A stretch of DNA of 26,360 nt from an uncultured Pigmentiphaga sp. (GTDB taxonomy: Bacteria; Pseudomonadota; Gammaproteobacteria; Burkholderiales; Burkholderiaceae_B), in the NCBI GenBank assembly GCA_937891425.1, contig CALAGD010000017.1:1-26360 (forward strand). Reading direction: 5' to 3'. The position numbers were made by a program, and so were the translations under genes. Below, in pieces: positions 14,680-22,291 of this stretch. The number at the start of each line of letters is the position of its first letter. Within the stretch, counting starts at the first letter, position 1. A model generated the notes under the pieces. That model did not search any database. It saw only the letters and a list, made by a program, of their open reading frames with translations, and was not told the DNA's origin.

Positions 14680-15627
14680 ATGGAATTTTTCCGCATACGA
14701 CGCACCATACCATTCATGCGGTACCGGCTGGTGCTCAACCTCATCAGCCTGCTCGTGTTCATCGCGGCGGTCGTCGCGATCTCCGTACGCGGCTTCAACC
14801 TGTCGGTCGAGTTTACGGGCGGTACCCTCATCGAGGTCACGTATCCGCAGGCAGCCCCCCTGGAAGGCGTGCGGGGTGCCCTGTCTGGCATGGGCTACTC
14901 CGACTTCCAGGTGCAGAACTTCGGCACCTCGCGCGATGTGCTCATCCGGTTGCCGGCCAGCGCTGACCAGGATGCCGCCCACCAGAGCGAATCCGTCATG
15001 GCCGAGCTGAAGAAGCTCGATCCCGGCGTAGAACTCCGGCGCGTGGAGTTCGTAGGCCCGCAAGTCGGCGCCGAACTGGCTTACGACGCGCTGCTGGCAC
15101 TGCTGTTCGTTGTCATCGGCATCGTCATCTATCTGGCCGTGCGCTTCGAATGGAAGTTTGCGGTGGCCGGGGTGGTTGCCAACCTGCACGACGTCGTCAT
15201 CATCCTGGGCTTCTTCGCCTTCTTCCAGTGGGAGTTCTCGCTTGCCGTGCTGGCGGGAGTTCTGGCAGTCCTCGGATACTCAGTGAACGAGTCGGTCATC
15301 ATCATGGACCGCATCCGCGAGAACTTCCGCAAGGACCGCACTGCATCCACGCCCGAAATCATCGACCGCTCGATCACCCAGACGATCTCGCGTACCATCA
15401 TCACCCACGGCTCGACCCAGCTGGTGGTTCTGTCCATCCTCTTCTTTGGCGGCCCCACCCTGCACTACTTTGCGCTGGCGCTCACCATCGGTATCTGGTT
15501 CGGCATTTATTCGTCGGTTTTCGTATCCGCCGCCCTGGCTCTGTGGATGGGTGTCACGCGGCAGGACATGATCAAACCCGTGAAGAAAGAACGCGACGAC
15601 GACTCCGTCGCCGTCGAACTGCCCTGA
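14680..15627 (+). CDS. secF: Protein translocase subunit SecF
   Basis: SecF is the smaller RND-like partner of SecD in the proton-driven step of Sec export. The 315-residue product has the usual six membrane helices: one N-terminal (about 17-36), then a periplasmic loop starting with the conserved SVEFTGGTLIEV, and five C-terminal helices including LHDVVIILGFFAFF and GYSVNESVIIMDRIREN, the latter being the typical D4-type motif. It ends in an acidic and lysine-rich cytoplasmic tail. The start at 14680 is set by the GAGGAG element. The gene closes the queA-tgt-yajC-secDF block with a terminator about 85 bp downstream. Confidence 0.97.
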   Translation: MEFFRIRRTIPFMRYRLVLNLISLLVFIAAVVAISVRGFNLSVEFTGGTLIEVTYPQAAPLEGVRGALSGMGYSDFQVQNFGTSRDVLIRLPASADQDAAHQSESVMAELKKLDPGVELRRVEFVGPQVGAELAYDALLALLFVVIGIVIYLAVRFEWKFAVAGVVANLHDVVIILGFFAFFQWEFSLAVLAGVLAVLGYSVNESVIIMDRIRENFRKDRTASTPEIIDRSITQTISRTIITHGSTQLVVLSILFFGGPTLHYFALALTIGIWFGIYSSVFVSAALALWMGVTRQDMIKPVKKERDDDSVAVELP

Positions 15628-15710
15628 AGAACGATTTCCGGGCTGGCGGCAAGTCTGGTCGGTCCTGCCCGCCCGTACCGGACGCAGGCCACCACGACCT
15701 GCACCATCAC

Positions 15711-15740
15711 GAAGGGAGCCTTCGGGCTCCCTTTCTTCTT
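15711..15740 (+). terminator. Rho-independent terminator after secF
   Basis: A 9-bp stem AAGGGAGCC / GGCTCCCTT (15712-15720 and 15725-15733) is closed by a TTCG tetraloop and followed by TCTTCTT. It is a textbook terminator for the sec operon and also separates it from the convergent SDR gene. Confidence 0.88.
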
Positions 15741-15772
15741 GCAAGGACGTGCCGTCGCGGCAACCGTATCGG

Positions 15773-16519
15773 CTAGATGAGGTAACCCCCTCCGTCGGCC
15801 AGTATCATCTGGCCCGTTACCAGTTCGCCGTCGTCGCTTGCCAGGAAGGCCACGAGGGCCGCGAGATGGCGCGGCTCGCCCCGCTTCTTGATGGCCTGGT
15901 TGTTCATGACCCGGTTGAAATCATCTTCTGACGAATACGCCTGCGTTCCCGGAGTGGCCACCATGCCGGGAGCTACCGCATTCACCGCGATGTTGTCGGG
16001 CCCCAGTTCCTTGGCCAGTACGCGCGTCATGCCCATCACCGCCGCCTTGCTGGCCACATAGGCCAGCTGGCCCGGATTGGCCAGGAAATACGTGCGCGAT
16101 GCCACGTTGATGATGCGGCCCGCCTGGCTCTGTTTCAGCAGGGGGTAGAACGCCTGGGAGACCGAAAAATAGCCCAGAAAATTCACTTGCAGGAAACGCT
16201 CGACCTCGGCCCGCGTGAGCGACATCCACGGCTTGCGGGGCGACAGGATGCCCGCGTTGTTCACCAGGATGTCGATGCGCCCGTGCCGCTGCGCAATCAC
16301 ATCGGCCGCACGGGCAATGGAGGCCTCGTCGGTGACGTCCACCCGCGTGTAATGCGCCTGCCCACCTTGTTGCCTGATCTCCTCGACTACCCGAGTGCCG
16401 TCCTGCACATCAAGAATTTCCACGCAGGCACCTTCGCTTCCCAGACGGTGGGCAATTCCCCGGCCCAAGCCACTGGCGGCCCCGGTTACGACCGCAATTC
16501 GGTTTTCAAGTCTCTTCAT
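15773..16519 (-). CDS. SDR family NAD(P)-dependent oxidoreductase
   Basis: This is a 248-residue classical short-chain dehydrogenase/reductase, a soluble enzyme that interconverts alcohols and ketones. The cofactor motif is TGAASGLG (12-19), NNAG is at 87-90, and the catalytic Ser141, Tyr154 and Lys158 are present (YVASK). Asp at the end of beta-2 (ILDVQD) suggests NAD(H) preference. It ends with the usual SDR tail LVTGQMILADGGG. The start ATG is at 16519. Upstream on the same strand lie the remains of an IclR regulator and an FAH-family gene, which suggests the SDR once belonged to a catabolic cluster for a hydroxy- or oxo-acid or an aromatic compound. The substrate is unknown. Confidence 0.93.
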   Translation of the reverse strand: MKRLENRIAVVTGAASGLGRGIAHRLGSEGACVEILDVQDGTRVVEEIRQQGGQAHYTRVDVTDEASIARAADVIAQRHGRIDILVNNAGILSPRKPWMSLTRAEVERFLQVNFLGYFSVSQAFYPLLKQSQAGRIINVASRTYFLANPGQLAYVASKAAVMGMTRVLAKELGPDNIAVNAVAPGMVATPGTQAYSSEDDFNRVMNNQAIKKRGEPRHLAALVAFLASDDGELVTGQMILADGGGYLI

Positions 16520-16567
16520 TTTCTTCTGACCCTGAAATCATGCAGCGGTGCCCCCTCTCACACGTTA

Positions 16568-16596
16568 CCCGCACGGCACCAAGGGCCGTGCATGGG
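16568..16596. other. Hairpin between the SDR gene and the IclR remnant
   Basis: GCACGGC (16571-16577) and GCCGTGC (16585-16591) pair around a 7-nt loop, with a flanking CCC/GGG extension. No T tract follows on either strand, so termination is uncertain. It may be the old transcript end of the IclR gene. Confidence 0.35.
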
Positions 16597-16598
16597 GA

Positions 16599-16868
16599 TC
16601 AGTGCCCGGAAGGGGAGCGTTGATCCGAACTACGATACCCCAGGCGTCCGGATAAATCGTGTGCAACCTCCCGGGCCAGACGGGCGGCCTCGCTATCCGG
16701 ATTGAGGTCCAGCGCCCCTGTGGCCGCTAGCACCGAGAGGGTGAAAAGGATGTCGCCCGAAGGGCCGAATACCGGTGCCGCCACCGCATCGATCCCAGCA
16801 AGCAGATCGCCTCGGACGCATGAGACACCATGTTCCCGTATTTGCTTGACTACAGTTGAACAGAACGC
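16599..16868 (-). pseudogene. IclR-family regulator, C-terminal fragment
   Basis: The last 90 or so codons match the end of an IclR effector-binding domain: a VKQIREHGVSC segment, then DLLAGIDAVAAPVFGPSGDILFTLSV read in pieces, and a final helix ending in LSGRLGYRS before the TGA at 16599. The N-terminal winged-helix DNA-binding domain and the first part of the effector domain are absent. Upstream in the same frame the sequence is not IclR-like, since it is the out-of-frame reading of an FAH-family fragment. The remaining piece cannot bind DNA and is a remnant. The original regulator probably controlled the lost catabolic genes, possibly including the SDR gene just downstream. Confidence 0.8.
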
Positions 16869-16884
16869 GCTGCGCCATGGAACA

Positions 16885-17245
16885 TGGAGGCTTAGCCTGA
16901 AAACTCGTATAGTCGCGGCGCGCCTGCTCTGCGAACACGGTACGTAATGTAGTGTCATTTGGAAGGCACAGGAGAATTACCTTCCCTGCAACGTCGTTGA
17001 CCCCAATGCCTGCCGGCACATCGTTCAGGATGACAGCCACCTCGCCCTCGAAATCGAGGCCGACATCCCGGGGGGAAGCGGCAACGGCTGCCCTGAAGCG
17101 ATGAACGTCGAAGAGACACCGTCGTAGAATCGCGGATCCCGAAGGTAACCTTCCGGCATGGGTGCGCCCCGCAGTCTGCGTGCCAGTTCCATGTGACTGA
17201 GATGGACACTACTGTCCATCCATCCGTAAGCCCGTGGTGGGCGTG
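16885..17245 (-). pseudogene. Fumarylacetoacetate hydrolase (FAH)-family gene, internal fragment with frameshift
   Basis: The fragment reads, in one frame, RAYGWMDSSVHLSHMELARR and FYDGVSSTFIASGQPLPLPP; then, after a one-base frame change near 17070, DVGLDFEGEVAVILNDVPAG, LLCLPNDTTLR and DYTSFQAKP. These follow the order of bacterial FAH-family proteins (PRAYQWLDGS, DFEAEVAV, LVNDVSLR, FFQSKP), covering roughly residues 70-200 of a family member. DFEGEVAV contains the metal-binding acidic residues. The first 70 or so residues and the C-terminal half are missing. It runs directly into the IclR fragment, so two genes have been fused by a deletion. FAH enzymes cleave C-C bonds in oxo-acid and aromatic catabolism. 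No functional product is expected. Confidence 0.78.
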
Positions 17246-17279
17246 AAGTCCGGCAACGTGGCCCGTACGCATCCGTGGA

Positions 17280-17321
17280 AACAGAGACGTGGCTCCGCGT
17301 GTCAACCCCCACGGAGCCACG
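17280..17321 (-). terminator. Rho-independent terminator of the phosphoketolase operon
   Basis: On the minus strand a 10-bp perfect stem CGTGGCTCCG / CGGAGCCACG (17312-17321 and 17288-17297) follows the xfp stop codon by only a few bases and is followed by TCTCTGTTT. The loop is 14 nt. Position and T-rich tail support termination. Confidence 0.75.
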
Positions 17322-17323
17322 CC

Positions 17324-19708
17324 CTATGCCGACCATTTCCAGTCGCGCACCTCGGGCATGTCCTCGCCATGTTCGCGCACGTACTGGTGGTGCCGCGCGA
17401 GCAGAGCATGCATGTCGGCCTGCAACCGCGCGCCGCGCTCGCCCAGTCCGCCCAGGTAGTTGACGACGTCGCACACCAGGTGAAAGCGGTCGAGCTGATT
17501 GAGTACGGTCATGTCGAAAGGCGTAGTGGTCGTGCCTTCCTCGCGATAACCGCGCACATGGATGTTCGGGTGGTTGGTACTGCGGTACGTCAGTCGGTGC
17601 ACCGTCCAAGGGTATCCATGGTAGGCAAAAACCACCGGCCGGTTCGTCGTGAACAGCGCGTCGAATCGCTCTGTCGGCAGTCCGTGCGGATGTACCTCAT
17701 CGGGCAACAGAGTCATCAGGTCGACCACGTTGACGACGCGGATCTTGAGCTCGGGCAACCGCTCGCGCAGGATGCTGACGGCGGCCAGCGTCTCGAGCGT
17801 GGGAACATCTCCCGCGCAGGCCAAGACGACGTCGGGCTCGCCATCGCCATCGTTCGAGGCCCACTCCCACTTGCCGATGCCCGCCTCGACGTGCCCGCGC
17901 GCCTCTTCGATCGACAGCCACTGCCATGCGGGCTGCTTGCCCGCGACGACGATATTGATCCGGTTCAAGGTGCCCAAGATGTGATGGGTGACCCACAGCA
18001 GACAATTGGCATCGGGCGGCAGGTACGCCCGCACGATGTCGGCCTTCTTGTTCAGGGCCACATCGATGAAACCGGGATCCTGGTGGCTGAAACCGTTGTG
18101 GTCCTGGCGCCAGACGTGGCTGGTCAGCAGGTAGTTCAGCGACGCGATGGGCTTGCGCCAGTGCAGCTCGCGGCTGGTATCCAGCCACTTGGCGTGCTGG
18201 TTGAACATCGAATCGACGATATGAATGAACGCTTCGTAGCAGGAGAACAACCCGTGCCGACCGGTGAGGAGATAACCCTCAAGCCACCCCTGGCAGGTCG
18301 TTTCAGACAGGATCTCCAGCACCCGTCCTTCGCGCGCCAGATTGGTGTCTTCCGGCAACAGGCCGGCCATCCAGGCCTTGTTCGTTACCTCGTACACAGC
18401 ATCGAGCCGATTGGAGGCGGTCTCGTCAGGGCCTACGATGCGGAAGTTGTGGTTGGCGGCATTCAGCTCCATGACCGCGCGCAGGTACTTGCCCATTTCC
18501 CGTGTAGCCTCGGCAATGACGCTCCCGGGCGCGGGGACGTCCACGCCAAACGACACGACATCCGGTAACTGCAGCGGTTTCAGGATGGCTCCGCCGTTTG
18601 CGTGCGGGTTCGCGCCCATGCGCCGTGCACCTCTGGGTGCAAGGGCCTTGAGCTCAGGACGCAGACGTCCGGCGTCGTCGAACAGCTGGTCTGGACGGTA
18701 GCTGCGCAGCCACTCTTCGAGCAGCTGCAGGTGTTCCGGTGTCTCGCGCACGCTGGCCAATGGGACCTGGTGCGACCGCCAGAAGTCTTCAACCTTCCTG
18801 CCATCGACCTCACGCGGTCCGGTCCAGCCCTTGGGTGTGCGCAGGATGATGACCGGCCATGCGGGGAACTCGTCGCACCCCTCCTCTCGGGCCTTGCGCT
18901 GAATCTCCCGGATGCGGTCGTGGGCGCAATCGAGGGCAGCCGCCATCTTCTGGTGCATGAGAAACGGATCGCTGCCTTCCACGAATATCGGCTCGTAGCC
19001 GAATCCCACAAACAGGCTGCGCAGGTTCTCGGCGGGGATGCGCGCCAGCAGCGTAGGGTTGGCGATCTTGTAACCGTTGAGGTGCAGAATGGGCAGCACA
19101 GCCCCGTCCACCCGCGGGTTCAGGAACTTGTTCGAATGCCAGGCAGCGGCCAGCGCGCCGGTCTCGGCCTCGCCGTCGCCCACGACACAGGCGACGATCA
19201 GGTCCGGATTGTCGAACGCGGCGCCAAACGCGTGTGCGAGCGAATATCCCAACTCGCCGCCCTCGTTGATCGAACCGGGGACATCGGGAGCCACATGGCT
19301 GGGGATGCCTCCCGGAAACGAAAACTGCTTGAACAGCTTGCGCATGCCAGCTTCGTCTTCGGGCACATCCGGGTAGATCTCACTATATGTGCCCTCAAGA
19401 TACGTGTTGGCCACCATCGCCGGACCCCCATGCCCGGGCCCGCACACATAAATCATGTTCAGATCGCGTTCGCGGATCAGGCGGTTGAGGTGCACGTACA
19501 CGAAGTTGAGACCGGGGGTGGTGCCCCAGTGCCCGAGCAGCCGGGGTTTCACGTGCTCGCGCTTCAGCGGCTGCTTCAGCAGCGGATTGTCGAGCAGGTA
19601 AATCTGGCCGACCGACAGGTAGTTGGCGGCGCGCCAGTAAGCGTCGATCAGCTCCACCTCGTGTTGCGACAATGGTGTACTGGAAAGTTCGATGGGGGTA
19701 GACCTCAT
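17324..19708 (-). CDS. xfp: Xylulose-5-phosphate/fructose-6-phosphate phosphoketolase
   Basis: Phosphoketolase is a thiamine-diphosphate enzyme that splits xylulose 5-phosphate (and often fructose 6-phosphate) with phosphate, giving acetyl-phosphate plus glyceraldehyde 3-phosphate or erythrose 4-phosphate. The 794-residue protein has the family's usual length and signatures: GHWGTTPG (59-66), GPGHGG (90-95), SFPGGIPSH (130-138), EGGELGY (149-155), and the ThDP/Mg site GDGEAETG (177-184) with NGYKI (211-215). The C-terminal domain is complete, with WRQDHNGFSHQDPGF. It starts at an ATG with GGGAG about 8 bases ahead, 98 bp after the phosphotransacylase gene. Together these two would yield acetyl-CoA without loss of CO2. 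No acetate kinase gene is in view. Confidence 0.97.
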   Translation of the reverse strand: MRSTPIELSSTPLSQHEVELIDAYWRAANYLSVGQIYLLDNPLLKQPLKREHVKPRLLGHWGTTPGLNFVYVHLNRLIRERDLNMIYVCGPGHGGPAMVANTYLEGTYSEIYPDVPEDEAGMRKLFKQFSFPGGIPSHVAPDVPGSINEGGELGYSLAHAFGAAFDNPDLIVACVVGDGEAETGALAAAWHSNKFLNPRVDGAVLPILHLNGYKIANPTLLARIPAENLRSLFVGFGYEPIFVEGSDPFLMHQKMAAALDCAHDRIREIQRKAREEGCDEFPAWPVIILRTPKGWTGPREVDGRKVEDFWRSHQVPLASVRETPEHLQLLEEWLRSYRPDQLFDDAGRLRPELKALAPRGARRMGANPHANGGAILKPLQLPDVVSFGVDVPAPGSVIAEATREMGKYLRAVMELNAANHNFRIVGPDETASNRLDAVYEVTNKAWMAGLLPEDTNLAREGRVLEILSETTCQGWLEGYLLTGRHGLFSCYEAFIHIVDSMFNQHAKWLDTSRELHWRKPIASLNYLLTSHVWRQDHNGFSHQDPGFIDVALNKKADIVRAYLPPDANCLLWVTHHILGTLNRINIVVAGKQPAWQWLSIEEARGHVEAGIGKWEWASNDGDGEPDVVLACAGDVPTLETLAAVSILRERLPELKIRVVNVVDLMTLLPDEVHPHGLPTERFDALFTTNRPVVFAYHGYPWTVHRLTYRSTNHPNIHVRGYREEGTTTTPFDMTVLNQLDRFHLVCDVVNYLGGLGERGARLQADMHALLARHHQYVREHGEDMPEVRDWKWSA

Positions 19709-19806
19709 CTTGCAAACTCCCTATATCAGGAGCTGCGCTGGCACCGGCTTGAACTCGTCGGGCGCAGCGCAGCCCGTGCATGCATGAACCAGCCGATGGC
19801 TGCAAG

Positions 19807-20769
19807 CTAGTCGGCCGTGACATGGCGCCGGCGCTCGGCGACCAGTCGCGCCAGGGCGACGGAAGCCAGGCGCACCTGCAGGCTGTCGGCGCGGCTGGTG
19901 AGAATGATGGGAACCCGAGCCCCGACCACGATGGCAGCGGCGTGCGCCCCGCCAAACAGAATGAGCTGCTTTGCGAGCATGTTGCCGGCTTCGATGTCGG
20001 GCACCAGCAGGATATCGGCCTGGCCAGCCACCGGCGAGTCGATATGCTTGATGCGGGCGGAATCGAGGCTGACGGCATTGTCGAACGCCAGTGGGCCATC
20101 GACGATGGCGCCGGTGATCTGCCCGCGTGCCGCCATGACCGTGAGCGCCGCAGCGTCGAGGGTTGACGGCATCTGCGTGTTGACCGTTTCTACTGCGGCC
20201 AGCACGGCCACCAGCGGCTTGCTGATGCCCAAAGTGTGTAGCAGGTCGACTGCGTTCTGACAAATGTCACGCTTTTCGTCGAGGGTAGGGGCGATGTTGA
20301 TGGCCGCGTCGGTGACAAAGAGCAACTTGGAGTAATCGGGCACATCCATGGCGTAGACGTGGCTGATGCGCCGTTCCGTGCGCAGCCCGTTGTCCCGGGC
20401 GACCACCGCGGCGAGCATCTCGCTGGAGTGCAGGCTCCCCTTCATGAGCGCCTGTACCTCGCTGGCGGCAGCCATGCGCGCAGCAGTTTCGGCCGCGGCA
20501 TGGCTATGGGGGGTGGGCACCATGCGCAGGTCGGCGATCGACACCCCCGCCTCTTCGGCTGCTGCCCGGATCTTGTGCTCTGGCCCCACCAGTACCGGCT
20601 CAAGCAGACCTTCGTCACGTGCCTCGACAGCCGCAAGCACGCTCTCCGGGCTGCACGGATGCACCACGGCGGTGCGCAGCGGGGGCAGTGCGCGTGCGGG
20701 CCCGACCAGGGCGTCGTAGCGTGGTGAAGGCGCTCGGGATGACGATGGTGAAGCGGATGAATCCTGCAT
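19807..20769 (-). CDS. Phosphate acetyl/butyryltransferase family protein
   Basis: This is a 320-residue member of the PTA/PTB family, which exchanges phosphate and CoA on short acyl groups. Conserved parts include LVGPEHKIRAAAEEAGV, MKGSLHSSEMLAAVVA, RISHVYAMDV, VTDAAINIAPTLDEKRDICQNAV, GAIVDGPLAFDNAVS and ADILLVPDIEAGNMLAKQL. It lacks the long N-terminal regulatory domain of E. coli Pta. Its AGGAGG ribosome-binding site (20776-20781) abuts the stop codon of the upstream MFS gene, with 3 bp between genes, so the two are translationally coupled. Next to a phosphoketolase, the likeliest job is acetyl-phosphate plus CoA to acetyl-CoA, although sequence alone does not exclude butyryl specificity. 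Confidence 0.9.
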   Translation of the reverse strand: MQDSSASPSSSRAPSPRYDALVGPARALPPLRTAVVHPCSPESVLAAVEARDEGLLEPVLVGPEHKIRAAAEEAGVSIADLRMVPTPHSHAAAETAARMAAASEVQALMKGSLHSSEMLAAVVARDNGLRTERRISHVYAMDVPDYSKLLFVTDAAINIAPTLDEKRDICQNAVDLLHTLGISKPLVAVLAAVETVNTQMPSTLDAAALTVMAARGQITGAIVDGPLAFDNAVSLDSARIKHIDSPVAGQADILLVPDIEAGNMLAKQLILFGGAHAAAIVVGARVPIILTSRADSLQVRLASVALARLVAERRRHVTAD

Positions 20770-20772
20770 GAA

Positions 20773-22011
20773 TTACCTCCTGCACAACAAGACGAGAGCA
20801 GCCAGCGGGACTAGCGTCAGCAGCATGAATGCATGCCCCAGGCCGCCCAGCAGCATTCCAGCGTAACCGAAAAGTACCGGACCGATGACCACCCCGACAT
20901 ATGTGAACACCAGCACGCCCCCGGTGACGGACGCGATGGATCCGTGCTGGGTGCGCCGCGCGATCTCGCCAAGGAAGACTCCGTTCCAGCCGATCGCGGT
21001 TCCACCCAGCACTGTCACCACGACCAGCATGAGCCACAGCGGCCAGGAGGTCGAGAAGAATCCTGTGACGAATACGGACACGACCATGATGAGTGCCAGC
21101 ACCCGCAATATGTGCGTGGGAGAACCGAACACATCGGCCAGCCGCCCCCAGCCAAGGCGACCGACGATGCCCGCAAACTGCGTCAGAGCATAGATGCGCC
21201 CGGCCTCGATCGGATCGAATTTCACTTCCTGGTGCAGATAGACCATAAGAAAACTGCCCACGCAAAGCTGGCACACCGAGAACAGCAGCGACTCGATGGC
21301 GACCGACCGCCACTGCGGATCACGCAATATCGTAACAATTGCTTGTATGGATCCTCCTTTGGAAACATTATGTTTTGTCTGGTCACTGTCAGCCGCATGT
21401 GTTGCCACCGCTCTGTCGTGAAAATCCACCAGCGGATTCACCAGCACGATCGTGAGGCAGGTGAGAACGGCCATGGCCATGAACCCGGCCAGCCAGTCGA
21501 CTGAGCTGGCGATGGGCGGCAAAGTAAGCCCCACCAGAAGACCGCCCATCGGTACGCCGGTCTGTTTCAGGGAAAACACGAACGACGACCGTTCCGGCGT
21601 AGCAATTCGCATCAGCATCTGGGCGCTCGCAGGGGTGATCGGACCGTAAGCAAACCCGCATATGAATGCACCGACCCAGTGCATGACCAGTATGACCGCA
21701 CTTGCCGATGCAAAGACCCCCGCCAGGGCAATACAGGATAACCCCAACACCTGCAGCAACAACGAAAATTGCGATGCCCTCACCGGCCCCATTCGGGCAA
21801 TCATGCCCCCGCTGACGCCCGCTCCCACCATCGCGCCCGCATACAGCACCATCATGAACGGCCCGATCAGGCCACTTGCACCGCCGGGCAGGGATGGCAC
21901 AAGTACTGGAAAAGCAAGGGTATTTGCGGTTGCGACCACCTGAATGACGATTGCGCCCAGCAGCGTGCTGGCCTGTCTTTTGCGTGTTTCCACCAAGTGC
22001 ATGTCTGACAT
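20773..22011 (-). CDS. MFS transporter
   Basis: This is a 412-residue inner-membrane protein with the hydrophobic pattern of a 12-helix major facilitator and a polar central loop around residues 195-225 (DFHDRAVATHAADSDQTKH). The segment SSFVFSLKQTGVPMGGLLVG near helix 5 is typical of a group of bacterial MFS permeases found in betaproteobacteria, often without a defined substrate. The ATG at 22011 has only an A-rich leader and weak AAGAAA ahead. It is the first gene of a leftward operon with a phosphotransacylase and phosphoketolase, and lies opposite prkA. Its solute could be a sugar, sugar acid or carboxylate feeding or leaving that route, but the sequence does not say which. Confidence 0.88.
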   Translation of the reverse strand: MSDMHLVETRKRQASTLLGAIVIQVVATANTLAFPVLVPSLPGGASGLIGPFMMVLYAGAMVGAGVSGGMIARMGPVRASQFSLLLQVLGLSCIALAGVFASASAVILVMHWVGAFICGFAYGPITPASAQMLMRIATPERSSFVFSLKQTGVPMGGLLVGLTLPPIASSVDWLAGFMAMAVLTCLTIVLVNPLVDFHDRAVATHAADSDQTKHNVSKGGSIQAIVTILRDPQWRSVAIESLLFSVCQLCVGSFLMVYLHQEVKFDPIEAGRIYALTQFAGIVGRLGWGRLADVFGSPTHILRVLALIMVVSVFVTGFFSTSWPLWLMLVVVTVLGGTAIGWNGVFLGEIARRTQHGSIASVTGGVLVFTYVGVVIGPVLFGYAGMLLGGLGHAFMLLTLVPLAALVLLCRR

Positions 22012-22069
22012 GATTTTTTTATTTCTTTTTCAACAACCGGATATTTCGAGGGCTCGTGCAAGCCAACAC

Positions 22070-22137
22070 CATACGGTATTTGTATGCAACAGGGTCTGGC
22101 GAGACTTCGTCTGATGATGTATGACGTATGTATGACG
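22070..22137. promoter_or_regulatory. Cluster of GTATG repeats in the MFS-prkA divergent spacer
   Basis: The spacer contains ATACGGTAT (22071-22079, two 4-bp arms around one base), an inverted pair CATAC-N7-GTATG (22070-22086), and two direct copies of TGTATGACG at 22118-22126 and 22129-22137, whose starts are 11 bp apart, close to one helical turn. GTATG occurs four times on the plus strand in 53 bp. This looks like an operator region for a dimeric regulator serving the MFS operon, prkA, or both. No regulator gene adjoins it within the window. Confidence 0.45.
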
Positions 22138-22249
22138 GAAGCAACAATACACCGATTCCGTCTCTCTGCCGAAGAACCATCCGCGCGTATCTTAGTCCCA
22201 GATAGGGGTACGGATGAAAATAGGCAGAGCGTGGAGACGTTTATCGCCG

Positions 22250-22255
22250 TATAGT
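22250..22255 (+). promoter_or_regulatory. Possible -10 element for prkA-yeaH-spoVR
   Basis: TATAGT lies 36 bp before the proposed GTG start of prkA. No convincing -35 precedes it, which would be compatible with a stationary-phase sigma-38 promoter, as known for E. coli yeaGH, but this is inference. Confidence 0.25.
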
Positions 22256-22278
22256 GAAAGCGTATTCACGAGGTGTCT

Positions 22279-22284
22279 GGAGGG
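22279..22284 (+). promoter_or_regulatory. Ribosome-binding site that decides the prkA start
   Basis: GGAGGG stands 7 bases before the GTG at 22292. The ATG at 22214, the longest-frame start, has a weaker context and would add 26 residues that family members lack. Confidence 0.75.
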
Positions 22285-22291
22285 TATCAAA

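Noticed and set aside
13715..14713. A 332-codon open frame on the minus strand opposite secD
   Set aside because: secD is certain on the plus strand, and the antisense product is low-complexity and His/Gln/Glu-rich, typical of a reverse reading of membrane protein codons.
17234..18568. A 444-codon open frame on the plus strand opposite xfp
   Set aside because: It is antisense to the clearly coding phosphoketolase gene and has no recognisable motifs; GC-rich DNA opens long shadow frames.
19709..19806. CGGGC/GCCCG hairpin between the phosphotransacylase gene and xfp as an internal terminator
   Set aside because: The stem is only 5 bp and no T tract follows, so it is too weak to separate the two genes.
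18602..19810. A 402-codon open frame on the plus strand opposite xfp
   Set aside because: It is a shadow of xfp on the other strand, lacks a ribosome-binding site and shows no domain.
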